Of a stretch of DNA of 64,000 nt, positions 17,437-26,827 are shown one piece after another (the first letter of the stretch is position 1; every line of letters starts with the position of its first letter). Both the position numbers and the translations under genes were made by a program. Source of the stretch: CAZWVA01 sp964636885 (GTDB taxonomy: Bacteria > Desulfobacterota_D > UBA1144 > Nemesobacterales > CSP1-2); contig CAZWVA010000001.1 in assembly GCA_964636885.1 (NCBI GenBank), forward strand, positions 1 to 64,000, in the 5' to 3' direction. The notes under the pieces were generated by a model, which was not told where the DNA came from, made no database searches, and worked only from the letters and a program-made list of their open reading frames with translations.

Positions 17437-18552
17437 ATGTTCAAATTCGAGGTTATAAAGAGAGATAGAGAAACGGATGCAAGGATAGGAATGATCCACA
17501 CCGCCCATGGGACAGTCGAAACTCCGGCCTTTATGCCCGTTGCAACTCAGGGATCTGTAAAGGCGATGACCCCGGAAGAGATCGAGAAACTCGGATTCGA
17601 GATGGTGGTTGTTAATGCCTATCATATGTATCTGAGACCGGGTCATACGAAGATCGCAGAGCTCGGGGGCCTTCACGGTTTTATGGCGTGGAACCGTCCT
17701 ATTCTTACAGATAGCGGTGGTTTTCAGGTGCTGAGCCTTTCAAGCGTAAGAAAAATCAGGGAAGAGGGTGTACTCTTCCGTTCCCATTTAGACGGTAGCG
17801 AGCACTTTTTAAGCCCCGCTAAAGCCATAGAGATACAGAACGCCTTGGATACGGATATCATGATGTGCTTGGACGAGTGCCCTCCTTTTCCCTCTACGTA
17901 CGAATATATGGAGAATTCCGTTGAACTGACCACGAGGTGGGCAAGGCTCTGCAAGGAGGCAAAAGGGGGTTCTGAGAAAGCCCTTTTTGGGATTGTCCAG
18001 GGCGGTACTTTCCCTGATCTCAGAAAGAGATCGGCTCTTGGGCTTCTCGAGACGGGGTTTGATGGCTACGCTATAGGAGGACTCGGTATAGGTGAATCTA
18101 AAGAGGAGACATACGAAATCGCCTCTTTTACGGTATCTTACCTCCCTCCCGATAAACCCAGGTATCTTATGGGACTCGGGATGCCCGAGGATATAGTGGA
18201 GTCGGTGTCTATGGGGATCGATCTTTTTGACTGCGTTCTTCCTACGAGAAACGCGAGAAACGGTACTCTCTTTACAAATCGTGGAAAAGTGGTTATAAAA
18301 AATGCCCAATATGCGGACGATAAAACACCACTTGATGAGGATTGTGAATGCTACACGTGTAGGACGTTTTCAAAGGCGTATCTCAGGCACCTCTATCAGG
18401 CAAGGGAGATACTCGCCTCGCGTCTTCTCACTCTTCATAATCTCTACTACTATGGGCGGTTAATGAAGGGGATTAGAGAGGCTTTAAAAAAAGGAGAGTT
18501 CTATAATTTCAGATCTAGATTCCAATCGGAGGGAGGTTTTAAAGAATCTTGA
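17437..18552 (+). CDS. tgt: tRNA-guanine transglycosylase
   Basis: A 371-residue bacterial Tgt. TDSGGFQ carries the catalytic Asp (D92), the nucleophile lies in FDCVLPTRNARNG (about 264), and the C-terminal zinc site is CECYTCRTFSKAYLRHL plus a later His (LLTLHN). The enzyme exchanges guanine-34 for preQ1 in tRNAs with GUN anticodons. It is the first gene of the usual tgt-yajC-secD-secF cluster; its stop overlaps the TTG start of yajC. Confidence 0.97.
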   Translation: MFKFEVIKRDRETDARIGMIHTAHGTVETPAFMPVATQGSVKAMTPEEIEKLGFEMVVVNAYHMYLRPGHTKIAELGGLHGFMAWNRPILTDSGGFQVLSLSSVRKIREEGVLFRSHLDGSEHFLSPAKAIEIQNALDTDIMMCLDECPPFPSTYEYMENSVELTTRWARLCKEAKGGSEKALFGIVQGGTFPDLRKRSALGLLETGFDGYAIGGLGIGESKEETYEIASFTVSYLPPDKPRYLMGLGMPEDIVESVSMGIDLFDCVLPTRNARNGTLFTNRGKVVIKNAQYADDKTPLDEDCECYTCRTFSKAYLRHLYQAREILASRLLTLHNLYYYGRLMKGIREALKKGEFYNFRSRFQSEGGFKES

Positions 18553-18938
18553 AAAGGATAATTCCGTTTATACCCTTGCTTACCTCTTTTTTTGTTGGCT
18601 GTCCAATGCCTTCCGAAGGGCAGGAAGGGGTTGGCGGTTCTCCAATTGCAGCCCTTGTGCCCTTTGTTTTGATCTTTGTGCTTTTTTATTTTCTGATCCT
18701 TAGGCCACAGCAGAAACAGAGCAGGGAAAGACAGGAGATGCTTAAGAATCTAAAACGGGGTGATACGGTAATTACCTCAGGTGGGATCTACGGGAGGATT
18801 CTAAACATCACGGGCGATATAATAACGCTTGAGATCGCAAAGGGTGTAAGCGTTCGCCTGTCTCGTGCGGGCGTATCCGGTATAGCCAACATAGGCGATG
18901 AGGAGAAAAAGGCAAAGGAGGAAAAATCCGACAAATGA
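18549..18938 (+). CDS. yajC: Preprotein translocase accessory subunit YajC
   Basis: A 129-residue YajC with one main membrane segment (about 33-52, ending FYFLILRPQQKQ) and the soluble signature LKRGDTVITSGGIYGRI. An extra N-terminal hydrophobic stretch with a Cys at 18 resembles a signal peptide and makes this protein longer than most YajC. It starts at TTG overlapping the tgt stop by four bases, and its own stop overlaps the secD ATG. YajC associates with SecDF-SecYEG in the inner membrane. Confidence 0.92.
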   Translation: MKRIIPFIPLLTSFFVGCPMPSEGQEGVGGSPIAALVPFVLIFVLFYFLILRPQQKQSRERQEMLKNLKRGDTVITSGGIYGRILNITGDIITLEIAKGVSVRLSRAGVSGIANIGDEEKKAKEEKSDK

Positions 18939-20533
18939 GAAGGGCTTCTAGAGGTTGGATCATAGTAATACTGGTTATAACCTTTCTCTCCATAATCTTC
19001 TTGGCCCCTACGTTTCTTGGCGATAAGCTTCCAAGTTGGTGGGGAAAGGTTTTTCCAAACAGGGGGATCAGGCTGGGACTCGATCTCAAGGGAGGGGTTT
19101 TCCTCCTCCTGGGTGTGAAGGCTGAAAAGGCAGTGGAGCATGAACTCGCCAACATAAAGGAATCGTTAACCGATGAGTTGAATAAAGAGAAGGTCCTCGT
19201 AAAAGGATTCGAGAACCATGATAAGACTATTACCGTGAGCTTCTTTTCTAAAAACGACCTTGAGAAGGCTAAGAGATTGGAGTCCAACTATAAGGATATA
19301 GCGGACATAGAGGAAAGAGACCTTTCCCTTAGTTTTACCCTTAAGGATAGATACATAGCGGAAGTGCAGACAAGAGCCATTGATCAGGTAAAAGAAACGA
19401 TAACAAATCGTGTGGATGAGTTTGGCGTAGTGGAACCGACTATACAGAGAGCCGGTTCGGACAGGATTTTGATTCAGGTTCCTGGGGCTTCTGCATCGGA
19501 CAGGGAAAGGATCATAAATATAATAAAGCGGGCTGCTGTACTCGAATTTAAGATCGTAAAGGATACGGGACCCGACGAAAAGGCGCTTCTAGCCAAGTAC
19601 GGCGCTTCATCACCCAGTGAACTCGCTTCCCAGGGGCTTGAGCTCCATCCAGGCGATACCGGACAGGAAAATGAGAAGTTCTTTATCACTGAGAACATAG
19701 CGCAGGTCACAGGGCAGTATCTCTCGGATGCAAGACTCATATTCGATGAATACGGAAGGCCCGCCGTGGGCTTTAGCTTTAGGGGGGAAGGGGCAAGCAG
19801 GTTTGGATCACTTACTGGGGAAAACGTCGGTAAGAGACTCGCAATAGTGCTTGACGGTACGGTAAAATCCGCGCCCGTCATTCAAGAGAGGATCTCGTCA
19901 CAGGGGAGAATAACGGGGAACTTTACGGTTGACGAGGCAAAGGACTTGGCCCTCGTCCTCCGTTCGGGTGCACTTCCCGTTCCTGTGGATGTCGAGCAGG
20001 AACAAACCGTGGGTCCATCACTGGGTAGGGATTCGATCGAAAAAGGGAAACTCTCGATGATTGTGGGTGGTCTTTCTGTTGTGGTCTTTATGATCGTTTT
20101 CTACAGGCTTCAGGGCGTAGTTGCAAACATTGCGCTCGCTCTTAACATGCTTTTCCTCATGGGGTTTCTCTCTGCATTTGGAGTAACACTCACTCTTCCG
20201 GGAATCGCAGGACTTGTTCTCACTATGGGAATGGCGGTGGATGGGAACATAATCATATTTGAGAGGATCAAAGAAGAATTTCGAGCGGGAAAGTCTCCTC
20301 TTGCTTCGATTGATGCGGGATATGAGAGGTCTTTCTGGACTGTATTTGATACACATGTAACTACTCTTCTTACCGCTATAATACTCTTCTGGTTTGGAAC
20401 GGGTCCTATAAAGGGCTTTGCCGTAACCTTATCTATTGGTATAGTTTCCACGCTTTTTAGCAATGTGATTGTGGCTCGTGTGGTTACCGATTTGATTTAC
20501 GGACAAAGAAGAGTTGAAGCCTTGAGTATATGA
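18935..20533 (+). CDS. secD: Protein translocase subunit SecD
   Basis: A 532-residue inner-membrane SecD. The first membrane span is at about 9-29, followed by GIRLGLDLKGGVFLLLGV (the conserved D1 motif), a large periplasmic P1 domain, and five C-terminal spans starting at about 363. IAGLVLTMGMAVDGNIIIFERIKEE is the conserved D5-D6 region. With SecF it uses the proton-motive force to complete protein export. The ATG overlaps the yajC stop (ATGA). Confidence 0.97.
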   Translation: MRRASRGWIIVILVITFLSIIFLAPTFLGDKLPSWWGKVFPNRGIRLGLDLKGGVFLLLGVKAEKAVEHELANIKESLTDELNKEKVLVKGFENHDKTITVSFFSKNDLEKAKRLESNYKDIADIEERDLSLSFTLKDRYIAEVQTRAIDQVKETITNRVDEFGVVEPTIQRAGSDRILIQVPGASASDRERIINIIKRAAVLEFKIVKDTGPDEKALLAKYGASSPSELASQGLELHPGDTGQENEKFFITENIAQVTGQYLSDARLIFDEYGRPAVGFSFRGEGASRFGSLTGENVGKRLAIVLDGTVKSAPVIQERISSQGRITGNFTVDEAKDLALVLRSGALPVPVDVEQEQTVGPSLGRDSIEKGKLSMIVGGLSVVVFMIVFYRLQGVVANIALALNMLFLMGFLSAFGVTLTLPGIAGLVLTMGMAVDGNIIIFERIKEEFRAGKSPLASIDAGYERSFWTVFDTHVTTLLTAIILFWFGTGPIKGFAVTLSIGIVSTLFSNVIVARVVTDLIYGQRRVEALSI

Positions 20534-20616
20534 TTAAGCTACAAAAAGACAGAAGTCAGAGTTCAGAAGAAACCTTCTGCCTTCTAGCTTTTTGAAAATC
20601 AGGAGGTATTAATAAA

Positions 20617-21534
20617 TTGGACTTAATAAAGCCCGGTGTTAAAGTGGATTTTATAGGAAAAATGAAAAAAGCGGTCTTTCTCTCTTGGGTACTGATACTC
20701 ATAGGGATTGTTTCTCTTATCTACCATAGGGGGCCAAACTGGGGTGTGGAGTTTGTTGGAGGAACTGAGGTCCATGTGAAATTCGCAAAAGATGTAAAGT
20801 CGGATGATATAAGAAGCAAGTTGAGTTCCGCTGGATACCCTGCTGAATCTGTTCAACAGTTAGGTTTACCTCAGGACAATGAGTACCTAGTAGGATTTTC
20901 CTCCGATGTAGTGGCTTTTGAAAGAATCCAGGAATTCCAGGGAAAGTTAGCCGCAATATTTGAGAGTGTTGCAGGGTCTGGAGGGGCGAGTATCCTAAGG
21001 ATTGACTACATCGGCCCCAAAGTTGGAAAGGAACTTATAAGGAAAGCGATATTATCAATCATACTTGGTTGCGTGGGAATACTCATATACTTGATGATCA
21101 GGTTCGAATTCGAATTTGCTCTCGGTGCTGTGATCGCGGTGATTCATGACGTTCTTATAACGCTTGGTGCGATTTCTGTTACTGATAAGGAGTTTACGCT
21201 CACTATAGTTGCTGCGTTCCTTACCATTATCGGCTATTCTGTAAATGATACGATTGTGATTTTTGATAGAATCAGAGAGAACTCGAAGAAAGCTACGAAA
21301 ATCGGATTTAAACAACTTGTAAATGAAGCGATCAATCAGACTCTATCGAGAACCGTGTTAACTGTTGTAACTGTGTTTCTTGTTCTTGTCGCGCTCTTTT
21401 TCTTAGGCGGTTCCGTGATACATGATTTTGCTTTTACTATGATTGTCGGTGTAGTAACGGGGACCTATTCGTCGATCTTCGTCGCAAGCGCCTTCGTGAT
21501 CTACTGGAAGTATAAGAGGGGGATACTCACCTAA
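20617..21534 (+). CDS. secF: Protein translocase subunit SecF
   Basis: A 305-residue SecF with a first span at about 18-35, the GVEFVGGTEVHV motif, and five C-terminal spans including IIGYSVNDTIVIFDRIREN. It starts at a TTG preceded by AGGAGGT at a suitable distance; no ATG fits the conserved N-terminus LIKPGVKVDFIGKMK. It follows secD by 83 bases in the same operon. The separate secD and secF genes are the common bacterial arrangement. Confidence 0.97.
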   Translation: MDLIKPGVKVDFIGKMKKAVFLSWVLILIGIVSLIYHRGPNWGVEFVGGTEVHVKFAKDVKSDDIRSKLSSAGYPAESVQQLGLPQDNEYLVGFSSDVVAFERIQEFQGKLAAIFESVAGSGGASILRIDYIGPKVGKELIRKAILSIILGCVGILIYLMIRFEFEFALGAVIAVIHDVLITLGAISVTDKEFTLTIVAAFLTIIGYSVNDTIVIFDRIRENSKKATKIGFKQLVNEAINQTLSRTVLTVVTVFLVLVALFFLGGSVIHDFAFTMIVGVVTGTYSSIFVASAFVIYWKYKRGILT

Positions 21535-21588
21535 AAGGGCGTCATTCATAGGAGGTTGATCGATTAAACCCCTTCACGAACGTGGAAA

Positions 21589-21616
21589 TTGACAAAAAAT
21601 CTAAACGCATTAAACT
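21589..21616 (+). promoter_or_regulatory. Probable promoter of the c-di-AMP riboswitch transcript
   Basis: TTGACA (21589-21594) is followed after 16 bases by TAAACT (21611-21616), four of six matches to the -10 consensus. A start near 21623 would place the riboswitch aptamer at the very beginning of the transcript, as expected. Confidence 0.5.
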
Positions 21617-21629
21617 AAACACCCTGAAA

Positions 21630-21757
21630 TCGAGACGCCGAATTTCCGGTAAGAGGAAAACGGGGGAACCAGATTTTGGGGCGAATCATACAGAGGTATG
21701 TAGGGGATCCTTCCAACCCGAGCCCGTCAGCTAACCTCGTAGGCGTAAGGAGGGAAC
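21630..21757 (+). promoter_or_regulatory. c-di-AMP riboswitch (ydaO-yuaA type)
   Basis: The conserved core blocks are present in order: cgggggaacc (21661-21670), ggggcgaatc (21678-21687), and near the 3' side cccgtcagctaacctcgt followed by aggcgt. The outer stem can pair ACGCC (21635-21639) with GGCGT (21742-21746). These blocks are the hallmark of ydaO-yuaA aptamers, which bind cyclic di-AMP and usually switch expression off. The permease gene starts about 80 bases later, as in ydaO/kimA leaders. Confidence 0.9.
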
Positions 21758-21840
21758 ATAAGATATATCCTTGGGACTCCTCAATTCCTGATGCGGAAAA
21801 CCTAGAAGATTCCTTCCTTGTTTAACGGATATAAGTCCTT

Positions 21841-23670
21841 ATGAAAGAGTCCATTCTTATAAGCCTCAATATCTTGCTTTTGGTTCTCTTTATTAGGCTT
21901 CTAAGAACCAAGAATCTCCTTTCCTACCTAAGCGGCGGAAGATGGTGGCTTACCTGGCTTTCCGTTGGGGTTATAACTTTTATGGATGAGTTTACATCCA
22001 TATTCTATGCTCCTAGCGAAGCGTATAGGTTTATAGGGAGTAAGGCGATATTCTTTCTCATCTTTACCGCCCTTTTCATCCATTACTCAACAACACGAAT
22101 GGTTGAAATCGCTGAAATCCTTGAGAAAAACGGGATAAAGGGAGGGGGGGTCTATTCGTTTTCTTATCTGGTACTGGGACCTATGGTTTCTTTTGTTGCC
22201 GTTGCATCCATTATGGTTGACTACATACTCACGGCCTGTATCTCATCAGTGAGCGCCGTAGCCAATGGAACCACCTTCGTCTCACTCTCGCCGTTTGCAA
22301 AGACGGTTCTTCCCTTTGCCATTATCTGGTTTATCGCGGGGCTCAATATCGTAGGGATAAGGGAGAATGCTAGGTTTACCTTCTCTGTCTTTATGGTAGC
22401 CGTTTTCATAGTGTTAAACCTCATTACCCTCGGTTTCTTTCAGTTTACACCCCAGAACGTTGAAGTCATAAAGGGGAGCTTTAGTAACGTTTACGAGGAC
22501 CTTACAGGACAGGGTTTCTTTCATGCGATATACGCCGTTACGGTAGGAGTGGGGAGCTCCATTCTGGCCTATTCTGGGATCGAGTCCGTGGTACAGACGG
22601 CGGGGTTGGTAAAGGGATGGCGCGATATTGGAAAGGCCTACATATTCCTTGCGCTTACCGTCGGAATCATTACGCCTCTTGTCTCAATGCTTGTACTTTC
22701 ATCTCCAATCGATTTTCATCTCCATGAGGGGGATCTCATTACACACTATGCGAGGGTTGTAGGCAATCCCGTATTCAGCCTGGCCGTCGGTTTACTGGCA
22801 AGCGTGGCCCTTATGATGGCCGTAAATACCGCCTTTGTCGCCTCTAGCGAGTTACTAGAGCGTGTCGCTCACCGCTATGGATTTAAATGGCTCATAAAGA
22901 CCAATTCGAGAGGTTCGCTCTACAGGATCCATCTGCTCAGTGCGGTCTTTAACTCCGTGATCCTCGTTGTAACAGGCGGTGCTCAGGGTATCCTCGCCGA
23001 GATGTATGCGATAGGGCTCCTTGCAAGCTTCTGTATAAACATGGGAAGCCTCATCATATACAGGTTCTTTAAGGGAACAAAAGAGATAAAGGATTATTCC
23101 ACCTCTCGAACCGGCACCCTTCTTATATGGCTCATGTTCGTCTCATGCTTTGTATATCTTGCCATTCATAAACCGTACGGAACGGGACTCTGGGCGATTT
23201 CTGTGGTTTTCTTCATCGTGGCCGGAACACAGGTTGCAAGAAAGAGGGCACCTGAGATTAAGGAGTTAGAAAGAACGGATTTCCCTATGGAACTCATAAC
23301 GAGGATCTCCGAGCGGGATGAGAGCACGATTCATATCTATTTTAAAAGGCCCGGCGAAAAGAAGGAGGAGTTGAGATCGGATGCCTTCTTCATAACCTTC
23401 TTCTCCCCGAGGCAGGGAATCCCCAATAAGATGGGTGAAAACCACTTCAGGTTCCCCGTATTTAAAACCCAGGGTGTTTACCACTCGATCCTCGCTATCC
23501 TATATACGCTTAGAGCGGACCTTCCGGAAAAGAGGTTTGTTATTCACTTTGGATGGCCGGTGTCGTCATGGATTGACAGACTGGCCGTGGGGCTTTTCGT
23601 CTTTAATCTAATGAGGCTTCCAAAACTCTTTCCGGAGTTTGACTTTGCGATTGAGTATCGTTCGCGGTGA
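21841..23670 (+). CDS. APC-superfamily permease, KimA-like potassium transporter candidate
   Basis: A 609-residue membrane protein with about 12 hydrophobic spans (residues 1-470) and a soluble C-terminal domain of about 130 residues. The first spans contain WLSVGVITFMDEFTSIFYAPSEA, comparable with the ion-binding unwound helix of APC carriers. Bacillus YdaO/KimA, a high-affinity K+ importer switched off by c-di-AMP, has almost the same length and layout. The upstream c-di-AMP riboswitch strongly supports a role in potassium or osmolyte uptake. A generic amino-acid permease is the alternative. The following 301 bases (23671-23971) hold no gene or regulatory element that I recognise. Confidence 0.8.
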   Translation: MKESILISLNILLLVLFIRLLRTKNLLSYLSGGRWWLTWLSVGVITFMDEFTSIFYAPSEAYRFIGSKAIFFLIFTALFIHYSTTRMVEIAEILEKNGIKGGGVYSFSYLVLGPMVSFVAVASIMVDYILTACISSVSAVANGTTFVSLSPFAKTVLPFAIIWFIAGLNIVGIRENARFTFSVFMVAVFIVLNLITLGFFQFTPQNVEVIKGSFSNVYEDLTGQGFFHAIYAVTVGVGSSILAYSGIESVVQTAGLVKGWRDIGKAYIFLALTVGIITPLVSMLVLSSPIDFHLHEGDLITHYARVVGNPVFSLAVGLLASVALMMAVNTAFVASSELLERVAHRYGFKWLIKTNSRGSLYRIHLLSAVFNSVILVVTGGAQGILAEMYAIGLLASFCINMGSLIIYRFFKGTKEIKDYSTSRTGTLLIWLMFVSCFVYLAIHKPYGTGLWAISVVFFIVAGTQVARKRAPEIKELERTDFPMELITRISERDESTIHIYFKRPGEKKEELRSDAFFITFFSPRQGIPNKMGENHFRFPVFKTQGVYHSILAILYTLRADLPEKRFVIHFGWPVSSWIDRLAVGLFVFNLMRLPKLFPEFDFAIEYRSR

Positions 23671-23971
23671 AATCGCCGTCTTCTTGTTAAAGTGGCTTTT
23701 TGTGTCTAGGGCTTTTATATCGCTTGCTTCCCGTATTGCAAAGGTAGGCTTAGGTAGATTTATCATTTACTATAAATCGCTTGCCTTTTCATGGGGAATG
23801 TGTCTGTGTATGGAAGGTTAGGAGGGTTGGCAGTAATTTGCTTCTTGTGTTAAGGCCTCTAGGAAGGTTCGATGTTCTAATGTTTGCTCCACTTAATCTT
23901 CTTTATTATTCTATATAGGCGACTTATGTTGATAAGAAGATATTAGCTCGGGCTTAGGAGGTATTAAAACA

Positions 23972-24631
23972 ATGGGGAATCTAGCTGAGTTAATAGAGAA
24001 AGGTGGTTTAGTAACATATCCGCTCATTTTCTGTTCGATAATCTGTTTAGCCGTGATTATGGAGAAATTCTGGAACCTTCGGGGCATAGTTTCTTCAACA
24101 GAAGAGCTGACTGACTCTATTATTACAAGCTTAAATCAAGAAAACCAAGAATCTTCTCTTTTTATCTGCGGGAATTATAAAAGAAGCCCTATGGCCGGTA
24201 TCTACGGCTATCTGCTCTCTCTAGGAAGGAATAAGTCGTTAAAACAAGCGACTGATTTAATAGAGGAAAAGAGGTTCGAAGAAGTACATAAGCTCAAGAA
24301 ACACTTATGGATTCTCGGCACAATCGGCAGCAGCGCTCCTTTTATAGGTTTACTGGGAACTGTCATAGGGATAATTAAATCCTTCCACAGCATGTCGGTT
24401 ATGGGGACAGGGGGATTCTCGGTTGTTGCCGCTGGGATTTCGGAAGCTTTGATTGCGACGGCTTTAGGGTTGGTGGTAGCTATAATCGCTGTGATCTTCT
24501 ATAACTATTTTCAAATAACAATAAATTCTGTGAATGCTGAACTGAAGATTAACTCTTATAAGTTTTTAGAAGCTTATAAAGAATGGAGGCACATATATGG
24601 CATTAATAGGCAAGCCGGAAGAGAGGTATGA
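23972..24631 (+). CDS. exbB: MotA/TolQ/ExbB proton-channel family protein
   Basis: A 219-residue inner-membrane protein with three spans (about 15-35, 110-135, 155-190). The conserved block LWILGTIGSSAPFIGLLGTVIGIIKSFH and the later GISEALIATALGLVVAIIAVIFYNYF are typical of ExbB/TolQ. With the ExbD-like partner it forms a proton channel energising outer-membrane transport or cell-envelope maintenance. AGGAGGT lies ten bases before the ATG. The next gene overlaps its end by 35 bases. No TonB gene is adjacent, so TolQ rather than ExbB function cannot be excluded. Confidence 0.92.
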   Translation: MGNLAELIEKGGLVTYPLIFCSIICLAVIMEKFWNLRGIVSSTEELTDSIITSLNQENQESSLFICGNYKRSPMAGIYGYLLSLGRNKSLKQATDLIEEKRFEEVHKLKKHLWILGTIGSSAPFIGLLGTVIGIIKSFHSMSVMGTGGFSVVAAGISEALIATALGLVVAIIAVIFYNYFQITINSVNAELKINSYKFLEAYKEWRHIYGINRQAGREV

Positions 24632-25022
24632 AGAGGATATAGTTTCTGAAATAAACATCACACCGCTTACAGATGTTTTTTTAGTTCTACTGATAATTTT
24701 CATGATAACAAGCTCTGCCCTTATTTCATCCGGAGCTAAAGTGAACTTGCCCAGTGCTTCCAAAACCACAGCGGAGCCGAGGGGGGTAGTCGTTACTGTA
24801 ACTCAACAAAAGGAGATCAGCCTAAATGGAAGGAGGGTTTCGGAGCAGGAATTACAGAGGGAGTTGGAGACGGAACTTGCAAGAAGTACGGATAAAACGG
24901 TAATTTTCGAGGGGGATAAGAACATCCTTCTTGGGGAGACAGTCAAGATTTTAGAGATGGCTAAAGAGGCAGGCGCCGATAAAATCGCAATTGCTGCTGA
25001 ACAGACTGGGATCTCGCCCTAG
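24597..25022 (+). CDS. exbD: ExbD/TolR family biopolymer transport protein
   Basis: A 141-residue protein with a cytoplasmic start, one membrane helix (about 26-47) and a periplasmic domain. D26 in INITPLTDVFLVLLIIFMI is the essential proton-carrying Asp of ExbD/TolR. It overlaps the ExbB-like gene by 35 bases and is read in another frame, so the two are translated together. The periplasmic domain (about 60-141) shows the usual alternating beta pattern. Confidence 0.93.
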   Translation: MALIGKPEERYEEDIVSEINITPLTDVFLVLLIIFMITSSALISSGAKVNLPSASKTTAEPRGVVVTVTQQKEISLNGRRVSEQELQRELETELARSTDKTVIFEGDKNILLGETVKILEMAKEAGADKIAIAAEQTGISP

Positions 25023-25164
25023 AGAGCGGTTGGTAAGTAATTAGGTGTTTGTGCTTGGTCATTTCTTATACGTTGAACATTGTTAAATTTATTCTGGATA
25101 GGCTTTTAGCGATTTCTTAATCGGTGAGTTGGATTAATATATTTTCCCAGGTAAATAATAATAG

Positions 25165-25671
25165 ATGGATTATTTAATTTTTATCGTTTTTCTAATCGTT
25201 GCCTTCTTGGGGCTTGCCTCGCTTTTATTGGGGTTGCCGGGGAACTTTATCATCCTGGCCGACTCGGTGCTCTACGGCTGGTATAAGGGGTTTAACGAGA
25301 TCACAACGAAGGTTATAATCGTTTTGGCCGTTCTAGCGGTATTGGGTGAGTTGTTAGAATTGCTTCTAGGTGTATTTGGAGCAAAAAAGGAGAGGGCGAG
25401 TTGGAGCGCGATCGTCGGTTCGATCGTTGGTGGAATCGCTGGCGCTATACTGGGTGCCCCTTTTCTCTTTGGGATAGGTTCGGTCATCGGTGCTTTTTCG
25501 GGTGCCTTCACTGGGGCTTTCCTAGTCGAGATTCTCAAGGGAAGGGATATGGCTCAGGCCATACAATCGGGTCGAGGGGCCTTTTGGGGAAGGGTGTTTG
25601 GAACGATTACAAAGGGTGCGATAGGAGTGGGTATGATCGCTATAACCATCGTTTCTATTGCAAGAAATTAG
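25165..25671 (+). CDS. DUF456 family membrane protein
   Basis: A 168-residue protein with hydrophobic spans at about 1-33, 45-70, 80-125 and 145-165. The centre is a glycine-zipper-like stretch (ASWSAIVGSIVGGIAGAILGAPFLFGIGSVIGAFSGAFTG broken into short Gly repeats) characteristic of DUF456. Function is unknown; such Gly-rich helices can oligomerise in membranes. It stands between the exbD and pheS genes with no clear operon partner. Confidence 0.85.
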   Translation: MDYLIFIVFLIVAFLGLASLLLGLPGNFIILADSVLYGWYKGFNEITTKVIIVLAVLAVLGELLELLLGVFGAKKERASWSAIVGSIVGGIAGAILGAPFLFGIGSVIGAFSGAFTGAFLVEILKGRDMAQAIQSGRGAFWGRVFGTITKGAIGVGMIAITIVSIARN

Positions 25672-25714
25672 ATGAGGAGCCGGTGTTTAATAGATGGTAA
25701 TCGGGAGTCAAGAT

Positions 25715-26734
25715 ATGAAAGAGAAACTCACGGATATAAGGATCGAGGCCGAGAGGGAATTAAAGGCTGTTAGTGACGAAACGGCGCTTCAAAACGTAAA
25801 GGCCAGGTTCGTCGGTAGAAAGGGGATCATAACCGAAATCCTCAGGGGGATGCGCGAGATCCCGGAATCGGAAAGACGCCAGATGGGGCGTCTTGTAAAT
25901 GAGGTCAAGCTCTTTATCGAGGACCTATCCGAAAAGAGGTTAGAGGAGATAAGAGAGGAAAAGAAAATGCATGCCCTCCTTACCGAGCGTGTGGACGTTA
26001 CCCTTCCCGGAAGGGGTATGCGCCTTGGGGCAAAGCATCCCATAACCCAGGTTATGGAGGAGATTATAGCCATCTTCGAGAGGATGGGGTTTGAGGTTGC
26101 GGAGGGTCCTGAGATCGAACTCGATTACTATAATTTTGAGGCCCTAAATATCCCCAAGGATCATCCGGCAAGGGATATGCAGGATACATTCTACATCTCG
26201 GATGAGATAGTACTTAGAACGCATACCTCCCCCGTCCAGATCAGGGTCATGGAAAGGCAAAAGCCACCCGTAAAGGTAATCGCACCTGGAAAGGTATATA
26301 GGTGCGATAGCGACGTATCGCATAGCCCCATGTTTCATCAAGTAGAGGGGCTATTAGTCGATGAAAACGTGACTTTTGGCGATCTAAAGGGTGTGCTCAG
26401 TGAGTTCGTGAGGCTCATGTTCGGGCCCCAGATAGGGGTTAGGTTTAGGCCGAGCTTCTTCCCGTTTACGGAGCCGAGTGCGGAGGTGGACATCAGATGC
26501 GTTATCTGTGAGGGGAAGGGGTGCAGGGTGTGCAAGAACTCAGGATGGCTTGAGATCGGCGGTTGCGGTATGGTAGACCCAGAGGTATTTAGGAGCGTTA
26601 ATTACGATCCTCAGCGCTATACGGGGTTTGCGTTTGGAATGGGCATTGAGAGGATCGCCATGCTTAGATTCGGCATAAATGACATAAGGCTCTTTTTTGA
26701 AAACAGCATAAGGTTCTTAAGGCAGTTCTCCTGA
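25715..26734 (+). CDS. pheS: Phenylalanyl-tRNA synthetase alpha subunit
   Basis: A 339-residue class II synthetase subunit. An N-terminal coiled-coil tRNA-binding region (1-85) leads to the catalytic core with motif 2 (VYRCDSDVSHSPMFHQVEGLLVD) and motif 3 (GFAFGMGIERIAMLRFGINDIR). A zinc-ribbon-like CVICEGKGCRVC insertion lies near 268. The ATG at 25715 is preferred because GGGAG lies seven bases upstream and it gives the standard length; an ATG at 25694 adds seven residues. The partner gene pheT, normally directly downstream, is not present: a phosphatase gene follows. Confidence 0.96.
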   Translation: MKEKLTDIRIEAERELKAVSDETALQNVKARFVGRKGIITEILRGMREIPESERRQMGRLVNEVKLFIEDLSEKRLEEIREEKKMHALLTERVDVTLPGRGMRLGAKHPITQVMEEIIAIFERMGFEVAEGPEIELDYYNFEALNIPKDHPARDMQDTFYISDEIVLRTHTSPVQIRVMERQKPPVKVIAPGKVYRCDSDVSHSPMFHQVEGLLVDENVTFGDLKGVLSEFVRLMFGPQIGVRFRPSFFPFTEPSAEVDIRCVICEGKGCRVCKNSGWLEIGGCGMVDPEVFRSVNYDPQRYTGFAFGMGIERIAMLRFGINDIRLFFENSIRFLRQFS

Positions 26735-26827
26735 GCCTCGACGGTGTCTTAATGGAGTTTAAGCGGATAGATAGGCACTTAAAACGAAAGGGGAAAAAAA
26801 TGGCTTTATAATACTCATGTTTATGCG

